Part shown: piece by piece, positions 42,241 through 51,337 of the stretch | Numbering within the stretch: the first letter of the stretch is position 1 | Layout: the number at the start of each line of letters is the position of its first letter | DNA from: Sedimentitalea sp041224545 | GTDB lineage: Bacteria > Pseudomonadota > Alphaproteobacteria > Rhodobacterales > Rhodobacteraceae | Length of the DNA: 64,000 nt | Direction of reading: 5' to 3' | NCBI RefSeq assembly: GCF_041224545.1 | Contig: NZ_JBGFGP010000108.1 | Span: forward strand, 1 to 64,000 | Made by a program: the position numbers and the translations under genes | The notes under the pieces: generated by a model | The model's database searches: none | Seen by the model: the letters and a program-made list of their open reading frames with translations, nothing else | Told to the model about the DNA's origin: nothing

Positions 42241-43683
42241 ATGCCACAGGACGTCGCTTCTCCGGCAGGTCAGGTTGCCGGAACCGATCTGACCCTGCTT
42301 CTCGAGAACCTTAAAACGGTGCTCGGCATGGCGCATGTCCTGACTGATCCTGCGGATTTCGCCGGCCGCCTTGTCGAGGATCGGGGCCTTTATCAGGGCC
42401 ATGCGCTGGCGCTGATCCGTCCTGCCGATACCGAACAGGTGTCGCTGGCGGTGCGTCTGTGTCGTGCGGCAGGCGTGGCCATCGTGCCACAAGGCGGCAA
42501 TACCGGTCTGGTCGGCGGTGGGACGCCCTATGGTGCAGTGATCCTCAGCACCGAGCGCCTCAACCGGATTATCGACATCGACCCGCTCAACGCGACAATG
42601 ACCGTCGGCGCGGGCTGTGTCCTCGCCAACATCCAGGAGGCCGCCGCCGAAGCGGACGCCCTGTTCCCGCTTTCGCTGGCCTCGGAAGGATCCTGCCAGA
42701 TCGGCGGCAACCTGGCCACCAACGCGGGTGGCACCGCGGTTCTGCGTTATGGAAATGCCCGCGAGCTGGTTCTGGGGATCGAAGCGGTGCTGCCGGACGG
42801 GCGCATTCTGAGCGACCTGAACGGGTTGCGCAAAAACAACATGGGCTATGATCTGCGCAACCTTTTCATCGGTTCGGAGGGGACTCTCGGAATCATCACC
42901 GCGGCAGTGCTCAAGCTTTTCCCGAAGCCGGTTCGACGTGCAACGGCGATGGTCGCCTGCGCCGGACCGTACCCCGCGCTTGCCCTCTATGACAAGCTGC
43001 GCCGCGAAAATGCCGATACATTGTCCACCTTCGAATATATCGACCGTTTCGCGCTGCAAACCGTAATCCGCCATGCCGGATGCACCGACCCGATGACGGA
43101 AATCCACCCCGCCTATTGCCTTGTGGAACTGACCAGCGCCAATCCGGCAGATGACCTGGATGCGCGACTTGAAACCGCCCTTGCCGCAGCGTTCGAACAG
43201 GAGGTCATCTCGGATGCGGTGATCGGGACGTCCGAAGCCCGCAAGGACGCCCTGTGGCGCATGCGCGAGGAACTCTCGGAGGCGCAGAAGTCCGAAGGCG
43301 CATCCATCAAACACGATGTGGCGGTGCCGGTGTCGCGCGTGGCCGATTTCATCGAAACCGCGACGGCTGCCTGCAAGGATTACATGCCCGGGCTGCGCCC
43401 CTGCCCCTTCGGCCATTTCGGCGATGGCAACCTGCACTTCAACCTGACCCGCCCGCAGGATATGGAAGATGCCACATTCCTGAAGGAATACCCTAATTTC
43501 AACCGCATCGTGCATGACATCGTGCACGAGATGGGCGGATCCATTTCGGCAGAGCACGGGATCGGGCAGGTCAAGCGCGCGGAATTGAAACGCTACAAGG
43601 ATCCGGTGGCGCTGGCCGTAATGCAACAGATCAAGACCACGCTGGATCCGGACGGGCTGATGAACCCAGGCAAGCTGTTCTAG
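42241..43683 (+). CDS. FAD-binding oxidoreductase, GlcD / D-2-hydroxyacid dehydrogenase type
   Basis: A 480-residue FAD-linked oxidase of the vanillyl-alcohol-oxidase fold. FAD-binding loop PQGGNTGLVGGGTPYG starts at residue 83, SEGSCQIGGNLATNAGG near 148-164; the C-terminal cap has HFGDGNLHFN (392) and EHGIGQVKRAELKRYKDP. Relatives oxidise D-lactate, glycolate or D-2-hydroxyglutarate to 2-oxo acids. Its operon partner is a TPP enzyme that could act on the 2-oxo acid formed, giving a two-step hydroxyacid route. This pairing is inference. Confidence 0.9.
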   Translation: MPQDVASPAGQVAGTDLTLLLENLKTVLGMAHVLTDPADFAGRLVEDRGLYQGHALALIRPADTEQVSLAVRLCRAAGVAIVPQGGNTGLVGGGTPYGAVILSTERLNRIIDIDPLNATMTVGAGCVLANIQEAAAEADALFPLSLASEGSCQIGGNLATNAGGTAVLRYGNARELVLGIEAVLPDGRILSDLNGLRKNNMGYDLRNLFIGSEGTLGIITAAVLKLFPKPVRRATAMVACAGPYPALALYDKLRRENADTLSTFEYIDRFALQTVIRHAGCTDPMTEIHPAYCLVELTSANPADDLDARLETALAAAFEQEVISDAVIGTSEARKDALWRMREELSEAQKSEGASIKHDVAVPVSRVADFIETATAACKDYMPGLRPCPFGHFGDGNLHFNLTRPQDMEDATFLKEYPNFNRIVHDIVHEMGGSISAEHGIGQVKRAELKRYKDPVALAVMQQIKTTLDPDGLMNPGKLF

Positions 43684-43694
43684 CGCGAAACGCC

Positions 43695-44441
43695 TCAGCC
43701 GCGCCCGACAAAGGGCATCTTGGTCGCCATCACCGTCACGAACAGCGCGTTGGACCCCGCCGGCAGACAGGCCATATAGGACAATGTGCGCGCGACGTCC
43801 CGCACATCCATGCGCGGTTCCGCCTGCATCGATCCATCAGGTTGCAGGACACCCTCGGCCATGCGTTCCGTCATTTCGCTGGCGGCGTTGCCGATGTCGA
43901 TCTGGCCGCAGGCGATGTCGAACTTGCGACCGTCCAGCGCCAGCGATTTCGTCATGCCGGTAATGGCGTGCTTGCTCGCCGTGTAAGGGAGCGACAGTGG
44001 TCGCGGTACCGATGCCGAGATCGAACCGTTGTTGATGATGCGGCCGCCGCGCGGAGACTGCCGGCGCATCAAGCCGAACGCGGCCCGCGCGCACAGGAAC
44101 GCACCCGTGACATTTGTGGCCATGATCTCGTGCCACGTATCCACCGGCAACTCGTCAAGTTCGACGGCAGGCGTATTTCGGCCGGCGTTGTTGAACAGCA
44201 GGTCCAGTCGCCCGAAAGTCCCCTCAATCTGTGCGAACACGCGGTCTACTTCCTCTTCCTTGCCAATATCGGCCGGAACAACCAGATGCCCTTGCCCCGC
44301 CAGGGCCTCGCGCGTCTGCTCCAGTGGTTCGGACCGCCGTCCGGTCAGGGCCAGCGTGAATCCATCCTGCGCCAGCGCCTCGGCACAGGCGCGCCCCACG
44401 CCGCTGCCCGCGCCTGTGATCAACCCGAATTTCCCGACCAT
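43695..44441 (-). CDS. Short-chain dehydrogenase/reductase
   Basis: A 248-residue SDR. Cofactor loop GAGSGVGR (10-17), NNAG (84-87), Ser140 and the catalytic pair Tyr153/Lys157 in YTASK are present, so it should be active with NAD(P). It is convergent with the GlcD-type gene and divergent from the GST. Substrate not known. Confidence 0.9.
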   Translation of the reverse strand: MVGKFGLITGAGSGVGRACAEALAQDGFTLALTGRRSEPLEQTREALAGQGHLVVPADIGKEEEVDRVFAQIEGTFGRLDLLFNNAGRNTPAVELDELPVDTWHEIMATNVTGAFLCARAAFGLMRRQSPRGGRIINNGSISASVPRPLSLPYTASKHAITGMTKSLALDGRKFDIACGQIDIGNAASEMTERMAEGVLQPDGSMQAEPRMDVRDVARTLSYMACLPAGSNALFVTVMATKMPFVGRG

Positions 44442-44552
44442 CAGATAGGTTCCCCTGCTTTGCTCTCAGTGAGTTATGCTAATATAATAACCCGGATAAA
44501 TGTACACCGGCTTGTCCCGGTATCCACGCCGTAAAATAAAGAGCACCATAGC

Positions 44553-45182
44553 ATGATCGACCTGTATACATGGACCACACCCAACGGGCGCAAGGTCTCC
44601 ATCCTGCTCGAGGAACTGGGGGTGCCCTATACCGCCCACGCAATCGATATCGGCAAGGACGAACAGATGACGCCGGAATTCCTGGCCATCAGCCCCAACA
44701 ACAAGATCCCTGCGATCGTCGACCAAGAGAACGGTCTGCACCTGATGGAATCCGGCGCGATCATGGTTTATCTGGCGGACAAATACCGCAGGTTCATTCC
44801 CGACGACCCCGAAGGACGCGCCCGTGTGCTGGAATGGCTGATGTGGCAGATGGGCGGCTTCGGCCCCATGGCGGGTCAGGCGCATCATTTCCTGCATTTC
44901 AATCCCGGCAAGGCCGAGTATGCGGAAACCCGCTTTCGCAACGAGGTGCGGCGGCTCTACAAGGTATTGAACACGCGGCTGGAGGGGCGCGAGCATGTCT
45001 GCGACGACTACAGCATCGCCGACATGGCGATCTGGCCCTGGGTCTCGCGCCATGAATGGCAGGAAATCGACCTGAAAGACTATCCGCATGTCCGCGCCTG
45101 GTATCAACGGCTTCTGGCCCGCGATGCGGTGAGAAAGGGATATCACGTGCCCAGAGCCGTGGGCGACATTCCTGCGGGCTAG
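44553..45182 (+). CDS. Glutathione S-transferase family protein (YfcG/Ure2p-like)
   Basis: A 209-residue GST. The thioredoxin-like N-terminal part (YTWTTPNGRKVSILLEELGVPY, SPNNKIPAIVD, ESGAIMVYLADKY) binds glutathione; the C-terminal helical domain follows (WLMWQMGGFGPMAGQAHHFL). These features resemble the Nu-class YfcG type, with a Thr-Pro-Asn active-site start rather than Cys or Tyr. It may detoxify electrophiles or reduce disulfides. It is read divergently from the SDR gene. Confidence 0.9.
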   Translation: MIDLYTWTTPNGRKVSILLEELGVPYTAHAIDIGKDEQMTPEFLAISPNNKIPAIVDQENGLHLMESGAIMVYLADKYRRFIPDDPEGRARVLEWLMWQMGGFGPMAGQAHHFLHFNPGKAEYAETRFRNEVRRLYKVLNTRLEGREHVCDDYSIADMAIWPWVSRHEWQEIDLKDYPHVRAWYQRLLARDAVRKGYHVPRAVGDIPAG

Positions 45183-45219
45183 AATTCAGCAAGGCGTGCG
45201 GGGAGCAACTGCGCTGACG

Positions 45220-45251
45220 GGATCGGTCGGGCTCCAAATCCCGACCGATCC
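45220..45251. terminator. Strong hairpin between convergent GST and AsnC remnant
   Basis: A perfect 12-bp stem (GGATCGGTCGGG / CCCGACCGATCC) with an 8-nt loop lies 38 bp after the GST stop. No U-tract follows on either strand, so it may be a bidirectional or Rho-linked terminator. Confidence 0.5.
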
Positions 45252-45253
45252 GC

Positions 45254-45383
45254 TCAAAGATATTTCGTCGGGATCGCGGTGGTGAATTTCAGCTCTTCCA
45301 TCGAGATCATCGAGTTCACATGCGAGAAATCGAGGCGTTCGATCATCCTTTTGTAAACCGCATCATAAGCGGCCATATCTGGC
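45254..45383 (-). pseudogene. C-terminal stump of an Lrp/AsnC-family regulator
   Basis: The last 42 residues of an open frame read as the end of the AsnC ligand-binding domain (DMAAYDAVYKRMIER, SMISMEELKFTTAIP). The DNA-binding part is missing and the frame runs instead into an IS3 orfA fragment, so the frame is a chimera and not a functional gene. Confidence 0.65.
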
Positions 45384-45531
45384 ACCGTCATGCCACCGAA
45401 CTTGGCCTTCCAGACGTAAAGGTGCCTTCCGACATCCCGTGTTTGCGGCACAGGTCGGCGCTCTTCGCGCCCGCCTCATGTTCGGTCAGAATCCCGATCA
45501 TCTGCTCTTCTGTCTATCCTGATCGCTTCAT
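45384..45531 (-). mobile_element. Remnant of IS3-family transposase orfA
   Basis: Read on the - strand from 45531: MKRSG, a stop, then TEEQMIGILTEHEAGAKSADLCRKHGMSEGTF, and after a 1-nt shift YVWKAKFGGMTV. This is the N-terminal helix-turn-helix of IS3-family OrfA with a nonsense codon, a frameshift and no OrfB or terminal repeats. It is a dead fragment that breaks the AsnC-type gene. Confidence 0.8.
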
Positions 45532-45560
45532 TCTCCGTCCCTTCGTTAGGCCGGTCTCTA

Positions 45561-45890
45561 ATTCCAGATGGAGGAAAAATCCCGTGGCAGGTCACCGCCA
45601 ATACGCTCTTTGCTCTGGTCCGTGAGTTCGACATGCAGACCGAGGACTTGGGCGCGGTGATCCACGAAGCCATCCCGGCGACCGCTTACAGGCGGGACGG
45701 TGCGGAATGGGTGATTGAAACGCCCGATGGGACCGTGGGGGCACGTGCCGCCCTGGGTTGGCCCGAAGCGGAACTGGCCTTACCATTGACCGAGCCGCAA
45801 CCCTTCCCGCTTCACGCGATCGTGAGGCGCGTGGCCCCTGCCTATCTCGCCTGGCTGAAACGCCAGGACCTGCGCGAACCCGACCTGTAA
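45561..45890 (+). pseudogene. Truncated unrecognised gene upstream of the ATC hydrolase-like gene
   Basis: An open frame without an early start codon runs into LIPDGGKIPWQVTANTLF and on to the stop at 45890; the first ATG (45633) is internal to this conserved-looking stretch. The 5' end borders the IS3 remnant, so the gene is probably cut there. I do not recognise the family. It has no membrane helix, ends 10 bp before the next gene, and codon use is normal for the window. Confidence 0.4.
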
Positions 45891-45900
45891 GGAGGATGCG

Positions 45901-46410
45901 ATGAGCCCGACTGAAACCACCGTGCCGGAGGGCATGGATATCAACGACATCCCGATCCTGTTGCGACGCAGGATCGAGGCGATGATCCTGAAGCATGTGC
46001 TTGATGTGATCACCGAACGCTCGGGTCGCGAAGAGGGCGAAGCGGTGATCGGTGAAACCTGCTCGCGCTCGGCAATCGAACAGGGCGAACAGCTTGCCCA
46101 GGCACTTGGGCATGCACCCGATCTCGGGGATTTTGCCGATATCATGCCCAACTGGACGCGCGAGGATGCGCTTCGGATCGAGATGGTCGAGGCGAGCGAA
46201 ACCAGGATGGATTTCAACGTCACCCGGTGTCGCTATTCCGAGATGTATCGCGAAATGGGGCTGGGGGACATCGGCCATCTGCTGTCCTGCAACCGCGATG
46301 GCGATTTCTGTATCGGCTACAATCCCGAAATCGAGCTGACCCGGACGCAAACGATCATGAAGGGCGCGTCGCATTGCGATTTCCGTTATCGGATGAAGAA
46401 GGACGCCTGA
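45901..46410 (+). CDS. L-2-amino-thiazoline-4-carboxylate hydrolase family protein
   Basis: A 169-residue protein that resembles the ATC hydrolase family (DL-2-amino-delta2-thiazoline-4-carboxylate to S-carbamoyl-cysteine in Pseudomonas cysteine synthesis). Family-like parts are IEMVEASETRMDFNVTRCRYSEMYREMG, the LLSCNRDGDFCIGYNPEIELTRTQTIMKGASHCDFRY block with conserved Cys and His. It has AGGAGG upstream. Unlike its broken neighbours the frame is intact. The debris of an M20 amidohydrolase follows, which could be the remains of a partner enzyme. Substrate in this organism is open. Confidence 0.8.
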   Translation: MSPTETTVPEGMDINDIPILLRRRIEAMILKHVLDVITERSGREEGEAVIGETCSRSAIEQGEQLAQALGHAPDLGDFADIMPNWTREDALRIEMVEASETRMDFNVTRCRYSEMYREMGLGDIGHLLSCNRDGDFCIGYNPEIELTRTQTIMKGASHCDFRYRMKKDA

Positions 46411-46413
46411 CAT

Positions 46414-46730
46414 ATGGCCATCGAAAACCAGGTCTCCAAAGAGGTGGAGAGCCTGACCGCGTTTCGACGGGACGGTGATCTTCATCTTCCAACCACCCGA
46501 AGAGGGAGGAGCAGGTGCCAAGGCGATGATCGATAACGGCCTGTTCACATGCCGGCCAGGCATTCAATGTGGTGCCGCAGGATGTGACACTCATCTGTAC
46601 GGTACGCACCCTGCATGACGGCGTTCGCAACCACATGAAGCGGCAAATGGAACCCATGGTGAAAAACACCGCTGCTGGTTTTGGCGGAGGTGCCGGCACA
46701 ATGCGCCGTTCCGGAAAGGTCAGAGGATGA
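46414..46730 (+). pseudogene. Debris of an M20-family amidohydrolase
   Basis: Three pieces of one M20 (hippurate hydrolase-like) gene lie in three frames: the N-terminus MAIENQVSKEVESLTAFRRD (46414-46473), the middle TVIFIFQPPEEGGAGAKAM (from 46472), and the later AGQAFNVVPQDVTLICTVRT (from about 46548) up to a stop at 46730. At least two internal deletions removed the metal-binding parts, so no enzyme can be made. Confidence 0.75.
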
Positions 46731-47891
46731 AATCCGTTTCCAGAAGGTCAGGGGTGTTGCTGAGATTGATGCGCATGTCGATCGTGCCGTCGCCATCCAC
46801 ATCGACAAGCACCCGCGCGGTGCCATTACCGGCCGCCACGAAACGCAACTCGGCATTGCCCGCGCCGGAAAACGCCCCTGATCCGATAAAGTCGATTTCA
46901 TCGGCCACCGAGGACAGATCGATCCGATCCTCGCCCTGCTGGAAATCCTTGATCCGGTCGGCCAGCGCGCCGCGCTCGGAGGCATCGGCGCTGCGGAACT
47001 GAAAGACGTCACTTCCCGCGCCACCGAAGAGGAGATCGCTTCCGCGACCGCCAGAGATCAGATCGTCGCCCGCACCGCCCCGCAGAACATCATCGTCGGC
47101 ATTTCCGAAAAGCCTGTCATCTCCCTTGCGGCCGACAGCGTGTCTTGTCCCCGGCCACCAAGAAACTTGTCATCACGCGCCCCGCCTTTCAGCATGTCGT
47201 CCCCGTCCATCCCCCGGACAGCGAATGGCCTGCTCTCGCTGCCCACGCGCCCGTCACCGACAGAAGTAAACACGTCATCGCCCCAGCCCAGGTTCACGGG
47301 GCCGGTAATTACACCGTGGTTCTCGATAAGGTCATGGTCACTGGATGAAAGAGCACCTTCGTTTCCAGTGAAGACCGAACCGGAGATCCTGCCGGTGTTA
47401 ATCAGCTGGTCGATACCGTCGCCAAGCACGACATCGCCGATCAGTTCACCCTCGTTGCGGATCAGCGTTTCGATCTGGCTTGCACTGAATATGGAATACT
47501 CTCTGCCGCTTATCGTCCCGGTATTGAGGATCTCACGCAGATATTCGCGTTGGAGCACTTCACCGTCCAGCGTGACTGACTCGAACTGAAAGCCCTTTTG
47601 GCCGGTGAGATACACGCCGGCCCGGAGCCAGCCGTCATGCCCCTCAAGTCCGAACCCGGTGATATCGAACGCATTCTGGAATGTGCCGATATACGCATAT
47701 TCGATGCTGCCCGCATCGGACTGCGTGGTAAAGTCGATCTTGGCCGGATATTTCGGGAGATCCGTCTCGATCACGCAATAGCAGATATTCCCCTCGCCAA
47801 TCCCTTCGGAAAGTCCGCCCATCGTCATCACCTTGCAACTCGTCAAAAAACGGGATGCTGGTACCCCTGTTCCGATCGAATGTCCATTCAA
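46720..47891 (-). pseudogene. Frameshifted RTX-type calcium-binding protein
   Basis: The - strand codes for a secreted-type RTX protein: a beta-rich part with repeated LINTGRISG / LIENHGVITG units (about residues 160-200), then nonapeptide-like repeats GMDGDDMLKGGARDDKFLGG and GRGQDTL. Near 47130 one nucleotide is missing (GCCGCAAGG where GCCGGCAAGG would keep the frame); the next frame carries further GGRGSDLLFGG-type repeats and the M10-type tail ADEIDFIGSGAF to ISNTPDLLETDFIL-like end at 46722. The N-terminus is also uncertain. It is either a pseudogene or one sequencing error from intact. Such tails go out by type I secretion, but no secretion genes are nearby. Confidence 0.7.
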
Positions 47892-47909
47892 TTCCCGAAA
47901 TGTCCGGGG

Positions 47910-50327
47910 TCACGCTCTCAGACGCGCGCCCTTGGGATCGAAGGCGGGCGCGGCGAGGATGCGGGCGCTGTGCGGGATGCCCAGTATCATCACGTTGACC
48001 TCGTCCCCGGGTCCGGCGATCTGCGGATTTGCATAGCCGATGGCGAGCGACTTGCCGACCGAATAGCCATAGGCACCCGACGTCACCCGGCCAACGGATC
48101 GGCCATCCGGCGTGAAAACCGGTTCGCCCCCGCTCGCATCGGCATCATGCGTGGCGTCGATTTCGAAAAAGCTCAGGCACTCGCGCGGGGCATTCTCCCT
48201 GATCGACAGATAGGCCGCCTTGTGCAGAAAATCCTTGTCCAGCCTGATCAGACCGTCCAGCCCGACCTCCTGCGGCCAGTATTCCTGGCTGTATTCGCGC
48301 CCCCATGATCCATAACCCTTTTCGATCCGCAGCGCCGCCAGTGCACGGCCGCCTACCGGGCCGCCACCGCATTCCCGGGCCGCCGCCAGCAACGCGGCGT
48401 AGAGCTTTACCTGATCCGCCTCGGCACAGTGAAGTTCCCAACCCAGATCGCCGGTAAAGGACACGCGCATCGCGAGGCATTCCACCCCGCCAACCTCGAT
48501 GGTGCGCGACCGCATGAAACGGAAGGCGTCATTGGTCAGGTCTGCATTGGTCAGGCGCTGCAACATCTCGCGCGACCGGGGTCCCGCGACGTTGAAGCCC
48601 GCGATGCGGTTCGTGGCCACCTCGAACGTCGTCGCTTCGGGAAGTTCGACCATGTTGAAAAAACGCTGATGATACCGCTCGGCCATACCGGAGCCGATCA
48701 TCATGTAACTGTCATCGCCCGTCATGGTGATGGTGAAATCGCCAGCGATCCCGCCGCGCACCGAGATCAGCGGTGTCAGGCAGGACCGACCGATTTCGGT
48801 CGGCACCCGGTTGGCGACCAGCGCGTCAAGCCAGCTTCGCGCGCCCGGCCCCTTCACCACGTAATTGGCAAAATTCGAAATGTCGATGATCCCGACATTC
48901 TCGCGCAACATCCTCGCCTCTCGCCCCACCGGTTCCCACCAGTTCTGGCGGGTAAAGCTGTTGCTGTCGGTGACGCCGGGTCTGTCTGCAAACCACAGCG
49001 GATGTTCCCAACCGCAATTCATGCCAAAGACGCAGCCCATCTCTTTCTGCATCTCATGGGCCGGGCGCACCCGCGCGGGACGGCCCGCGCTGCGTTCCTC
49101 GTTCGGGAAGTGGATGGCAAAGCGGTTGGCGTACTGATCCTTTACGCGGGCCGTGGTGAATGCCTTGTCCGCCCAGTCGCCAAAGCGGGCGAGATCCCAG
49201 GCAAACATGTCGTATTGCGGCTCGCCATCGATCATCCATTGCGCCGATAGCAGGCCCAGGCCGCCGGACTGGGAAAAGCCGGGGATGATGCCACCACACA
49301 GGAAGTAGTTCCGCAATTCGGGCACCGGACCCCAGAGCGCATTGGAATCGGGCGACCAGATCATCGGGCCGTTGATCACCCGCTTGACACCTGCGGTTTC
49401 GGCGCAGGGGACACGTTCGGTTGCACGGATGACGTTGTCCATGATCCGGTCGAGATCGTCGGGGAACAGGTCATGGGCAAAATCCAGCGGCGTGCCCTCT
49501 TGCGCCCAAAACCGCATGTCGCGCTCATAGGCGCCGATCAGGAAACCATTGCCTTCCTGGCGGAAGTAATATTCACCGTCGCGATCGGCAATAGACGGCA
49601 GACGGCGACCCAGCCGGGCGACCTCGGCAATGGTCTCGGTCACGAAATACTGGTGTTCGGTCGGTTGCAGAGGCAAGGTGAGACCGGCGAGTGCCGCGAC
49701 CTCGCGCCCCCACAGCCCCGCCGCATTGACGACCCACTGAGCGTGGATATCGCCCTTTTCGGTGCGCACGATCCAGCTGCCGTCCGGTTGCTGATCGGTA
49801 CCGATCACCGGGCAGAACCGCTCGATCTCGGCCCCCATCGCGCGGGCGCCCGCCGCATAGGCCATGGTCACGCCCGAGGGATCGACATTGCCGCCTTCGG
49901 GTTCGAACATGATGCAACGCACGTCGTCGAACCGCGCCAGCGGATGAAGCTCTTTTGCCTCTTCGCGACTGACTTCGTAGAAATTCAGCCCGTAGAATTT
50001 TGCCTTGGCCGCCTGCAACCGCAACTGGTGTTCCCGCTCCCTGGTCTGGGCCAGATAGAGCGAACCGGGCTGGAACACGCCACAGCCCTGCCCGGTTGCC
50101 TGCTCGAGTTCCTTGTAGAGGTTCATCGTATAGTGCTGGATGCGGGTGATGTTGTTGTTGTCATGCAGCCCATGGATATTGGCCGCGGCGTGCCAGGTCG
50201 AGCCGGAGGTCAATTCGTTCCGCTCCAGCAGGACAACATCGGTCCAACCGAGTTTCGCGAGGTGATAAAGGATCGAGCAACCGACAAGCCCGCCACCGAT
50301 CACAACGGCCTGCGCATGGGTTTTCAT
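47910..50327 (-). CDS. Dimethylglycine/sarcosine dehydrogenase-like FAD-GcvT protein
   Basis: An 805-residue two-domain flavoprotein. FAD domain (1-400): GGGLVG at 11-16 and STWHAAA with His46, the position of covalent FAD attachment in dimethylglycine and sarcosine dehydrogenases. C-terminal GcvT folate-binding domain (about 430-805): FEVATNRIAGFNVAGPRSREML, MRVSFTGDLGWELHC, RIEKGYGSWGREY. The family removes an N-methyl group and passes it to THF. RpiR lies 60 bp upstream on the same strand. It adds to the folate-linked demethylation theme of the window; exact amine substrate unknown. Confidence 0.9.
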   Translation of the reverse strand: MKTHAQAVVIGGGLVGCSILYHLAKLGWTDVVLLERNELTSGSTWHAAANIHGLHDNNNITRIQHYTMNLYKELEQATGQGCGVFQPGSLYLAQTREREHQLRLQAAKAKFYGLNFYEVSREEAKELHPLARFDDVRCIMFEPEGGNVDPSGVTMAYAAGARAMGAEIERFCPVIGTDQQPDGSWIVRTEKGDIHAQWVVNAAGLWGREVAALAGLTLPLQPTEHQYFVTETIAEVARLGRRLPSIADRDGEYYFRQEGNGFLIGAYERDMRFWAQEGTPLDFAHDLFPDDLDRIMDNVIRATERVPCAETAGVKRVINGPMIWSPDSNALWGPVPELRNYFLCGGIIPGFSQSGGLGLLSAQWMIDGEPQYDMFAWDLARFGDWADKAFTTARVKDQYANRFAIHFPNEERSAGRPARVRPAHEMQKEMGCVFGMNCGWEHPLWFADRPGVTDSNSFTRQNWWEPVGREARMLRENVGIIDISNFANYVVKGPGARSWLDALVANRVPTEIGRSCLTPLISVRGGIAGDFTITMTGDDSYMMIGSGMAERYHQRFFNMVELPEATTFEVATNRIAGFNVAGPRSREMLQRLTNADLTNDAFRFMRSRTIEVGGVECLAMRVSFTGDLGWELHCAEADQVKLYAALLAAARECGGGPVGGRALAALRIEKGYGSWGREYSQEYWPQEVGLDGLIRLDKDFLHKAAYLSIRENAPRECLSFFEIDATHDADASGGEPVFTPDGRSVGRVTSGAYGYSVGKSLAIGYANPQIAGPGDEVNVMILGIPHSARILAAPAFDPKGARLRA

Positions 50328-50387
50328 CGAAATTCTCCTGTCGAACTGTCAAAAATATACCGTGGGGTGATGGCCGCACGGTCTCGG

Positions 50388-51260
50388 CTACTCCCAATAG
50401 ACCCCGAGGTCGCGCCGGATCGCTTCGGTCTGCTTGATCCGCTCCTCGGCCGCGTCGCCCAGATGCGCAGCCAGCATGCTCATCATCGCTTCCAGCAGCA
50501 CGACAGCGGGCGCATAGGACGGGAAGAAATGCGGACTGTCTGCGGGCAAGACGAAATAGTCGCTGGCAAATGCAAGGGCCGGGCAGGTATGCGAGTCGGT
50601 AATCAGCACGACATGGGCCCCACGCCCTGCCGCCAGTTCCGCCGCCCTGATGGGCGCGGCGGTAAACAGCGACTTGGAAATCAGGATGACAACGTCGTCC
50701 GCCGTCGCCGTGGACACAGCGCGCGACATCGACGTTCCATCATCTGCAACAAGCCGCCAGTTGTCGGTGATCCATACGGCCATTTCGTCGAGATACCTCG
50801 CGAGCGCCTGGGACATTGCACCCGCCAGAAGCCACACCCGCCGCGCGCCGGCCAGTTTTTCGACCACGCGCACGGTCTTTTGCATGTTGATCGAATTGAC
50901 CAGCTCGGAGATATTCCTCAGATTTGCCTCGGCCTGCTGGACAAACAGCGCACCCGGACCGTCAGCCCCGAGGGTTTCGCACTGCAAATCGCGGGCCTTG
51001 TCGGCAAAACTCGCCCTGGGCGTCGTCAGCGCCACGCGGCACAGCGCGCGCACTTCGTCATGATTTCTGAGGCCAAGCGCACGGCTCAAGCGCGAAAAGG
51101 TCGTGGGAGACATCCCGCTGGAGGCCGCGACCGAGCGCAGGCTTTGCGTTGCCACGTCAATCGGGTTGGCGACGACGTAATCCGCAGCTTGCTGCAAACC
51201 CTCGGTAAGTTCGCCATACCGTGCGGACACAAGATCAGTGATGGATCGTCCATCCGCCAT
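50388..51260 (-). CDS. MurR/RpiR-family transcriptional regulator
   Basis: A 290-residue regulator with an N-terminal RpiR helix-turn-helix (VAASSGMSPTTFSRLSRALGL near 45-65) and a C-terminal SIS domain (RRVWLLAGAMSQALARYLDEMA, VVILISKSLFTAAPIRAAELA) that normally binds phosphosugars. The start at 51260 has GGGAG upstream. It leads into the dimethylglycine dehydrogenase-like gene and is likely its regulator, which is unusual for a sugar-sensing family but is seen in Rhodobacterales. Confidence 0.88.
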   Translation of the reverse strand: MADGRSITDLVSARYGELTEGLQQAADYVVANPIDVATQSLRSVAASSGMSPTTFSRLSRALGLRNHDEVRALCRVALTTPRASFADKARDLQCETLGADGPGALFVQQAEANLRNISELVNSINMQKTVRVVEKLAGARRVWLLAGAMSQALARYLDEMAVWITDNWRLVADDGTSMSRAVSTATADDVVILISKSLFTAAPIRAAELAAGRGAHVVLITDSHTCPALAFASDYFVLPADSPHFFPSYAPAVVLLEAMMSMLAAHLGDAAEERIKQTEAIRRDLGVYWE

Positions 51261-51300
51261 CGAATCGCTCCCTTTCGGGCGGTCATGTATGGCCATGTTA

Positions 51301-51337
51301 CATTTGTTCTTAAAATTATCAAACTCAAAAACAAATG
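51301..51337. promoter_or_regulatory. Inverted repeat upstream of RpiR gene
   Basis: CATTTGTT (51301-51308) and AACAAATG (51330-51337) form a perfect 8-bp inverted repeat with a 21-bp AT-rich spacer, 41 bp before the RpiR start. It may be the promoter/operator of the RpiR-dehydrogenase unit. Confidence 0.4.

Noticed and set aside
45254..45451. A 65-residue protein ending in an AsnC-like tail
   Set aside because: Its first 20 residues are IS3 OrfA sequence in a shifted frame; it is a chance chimera across a breakpoint.
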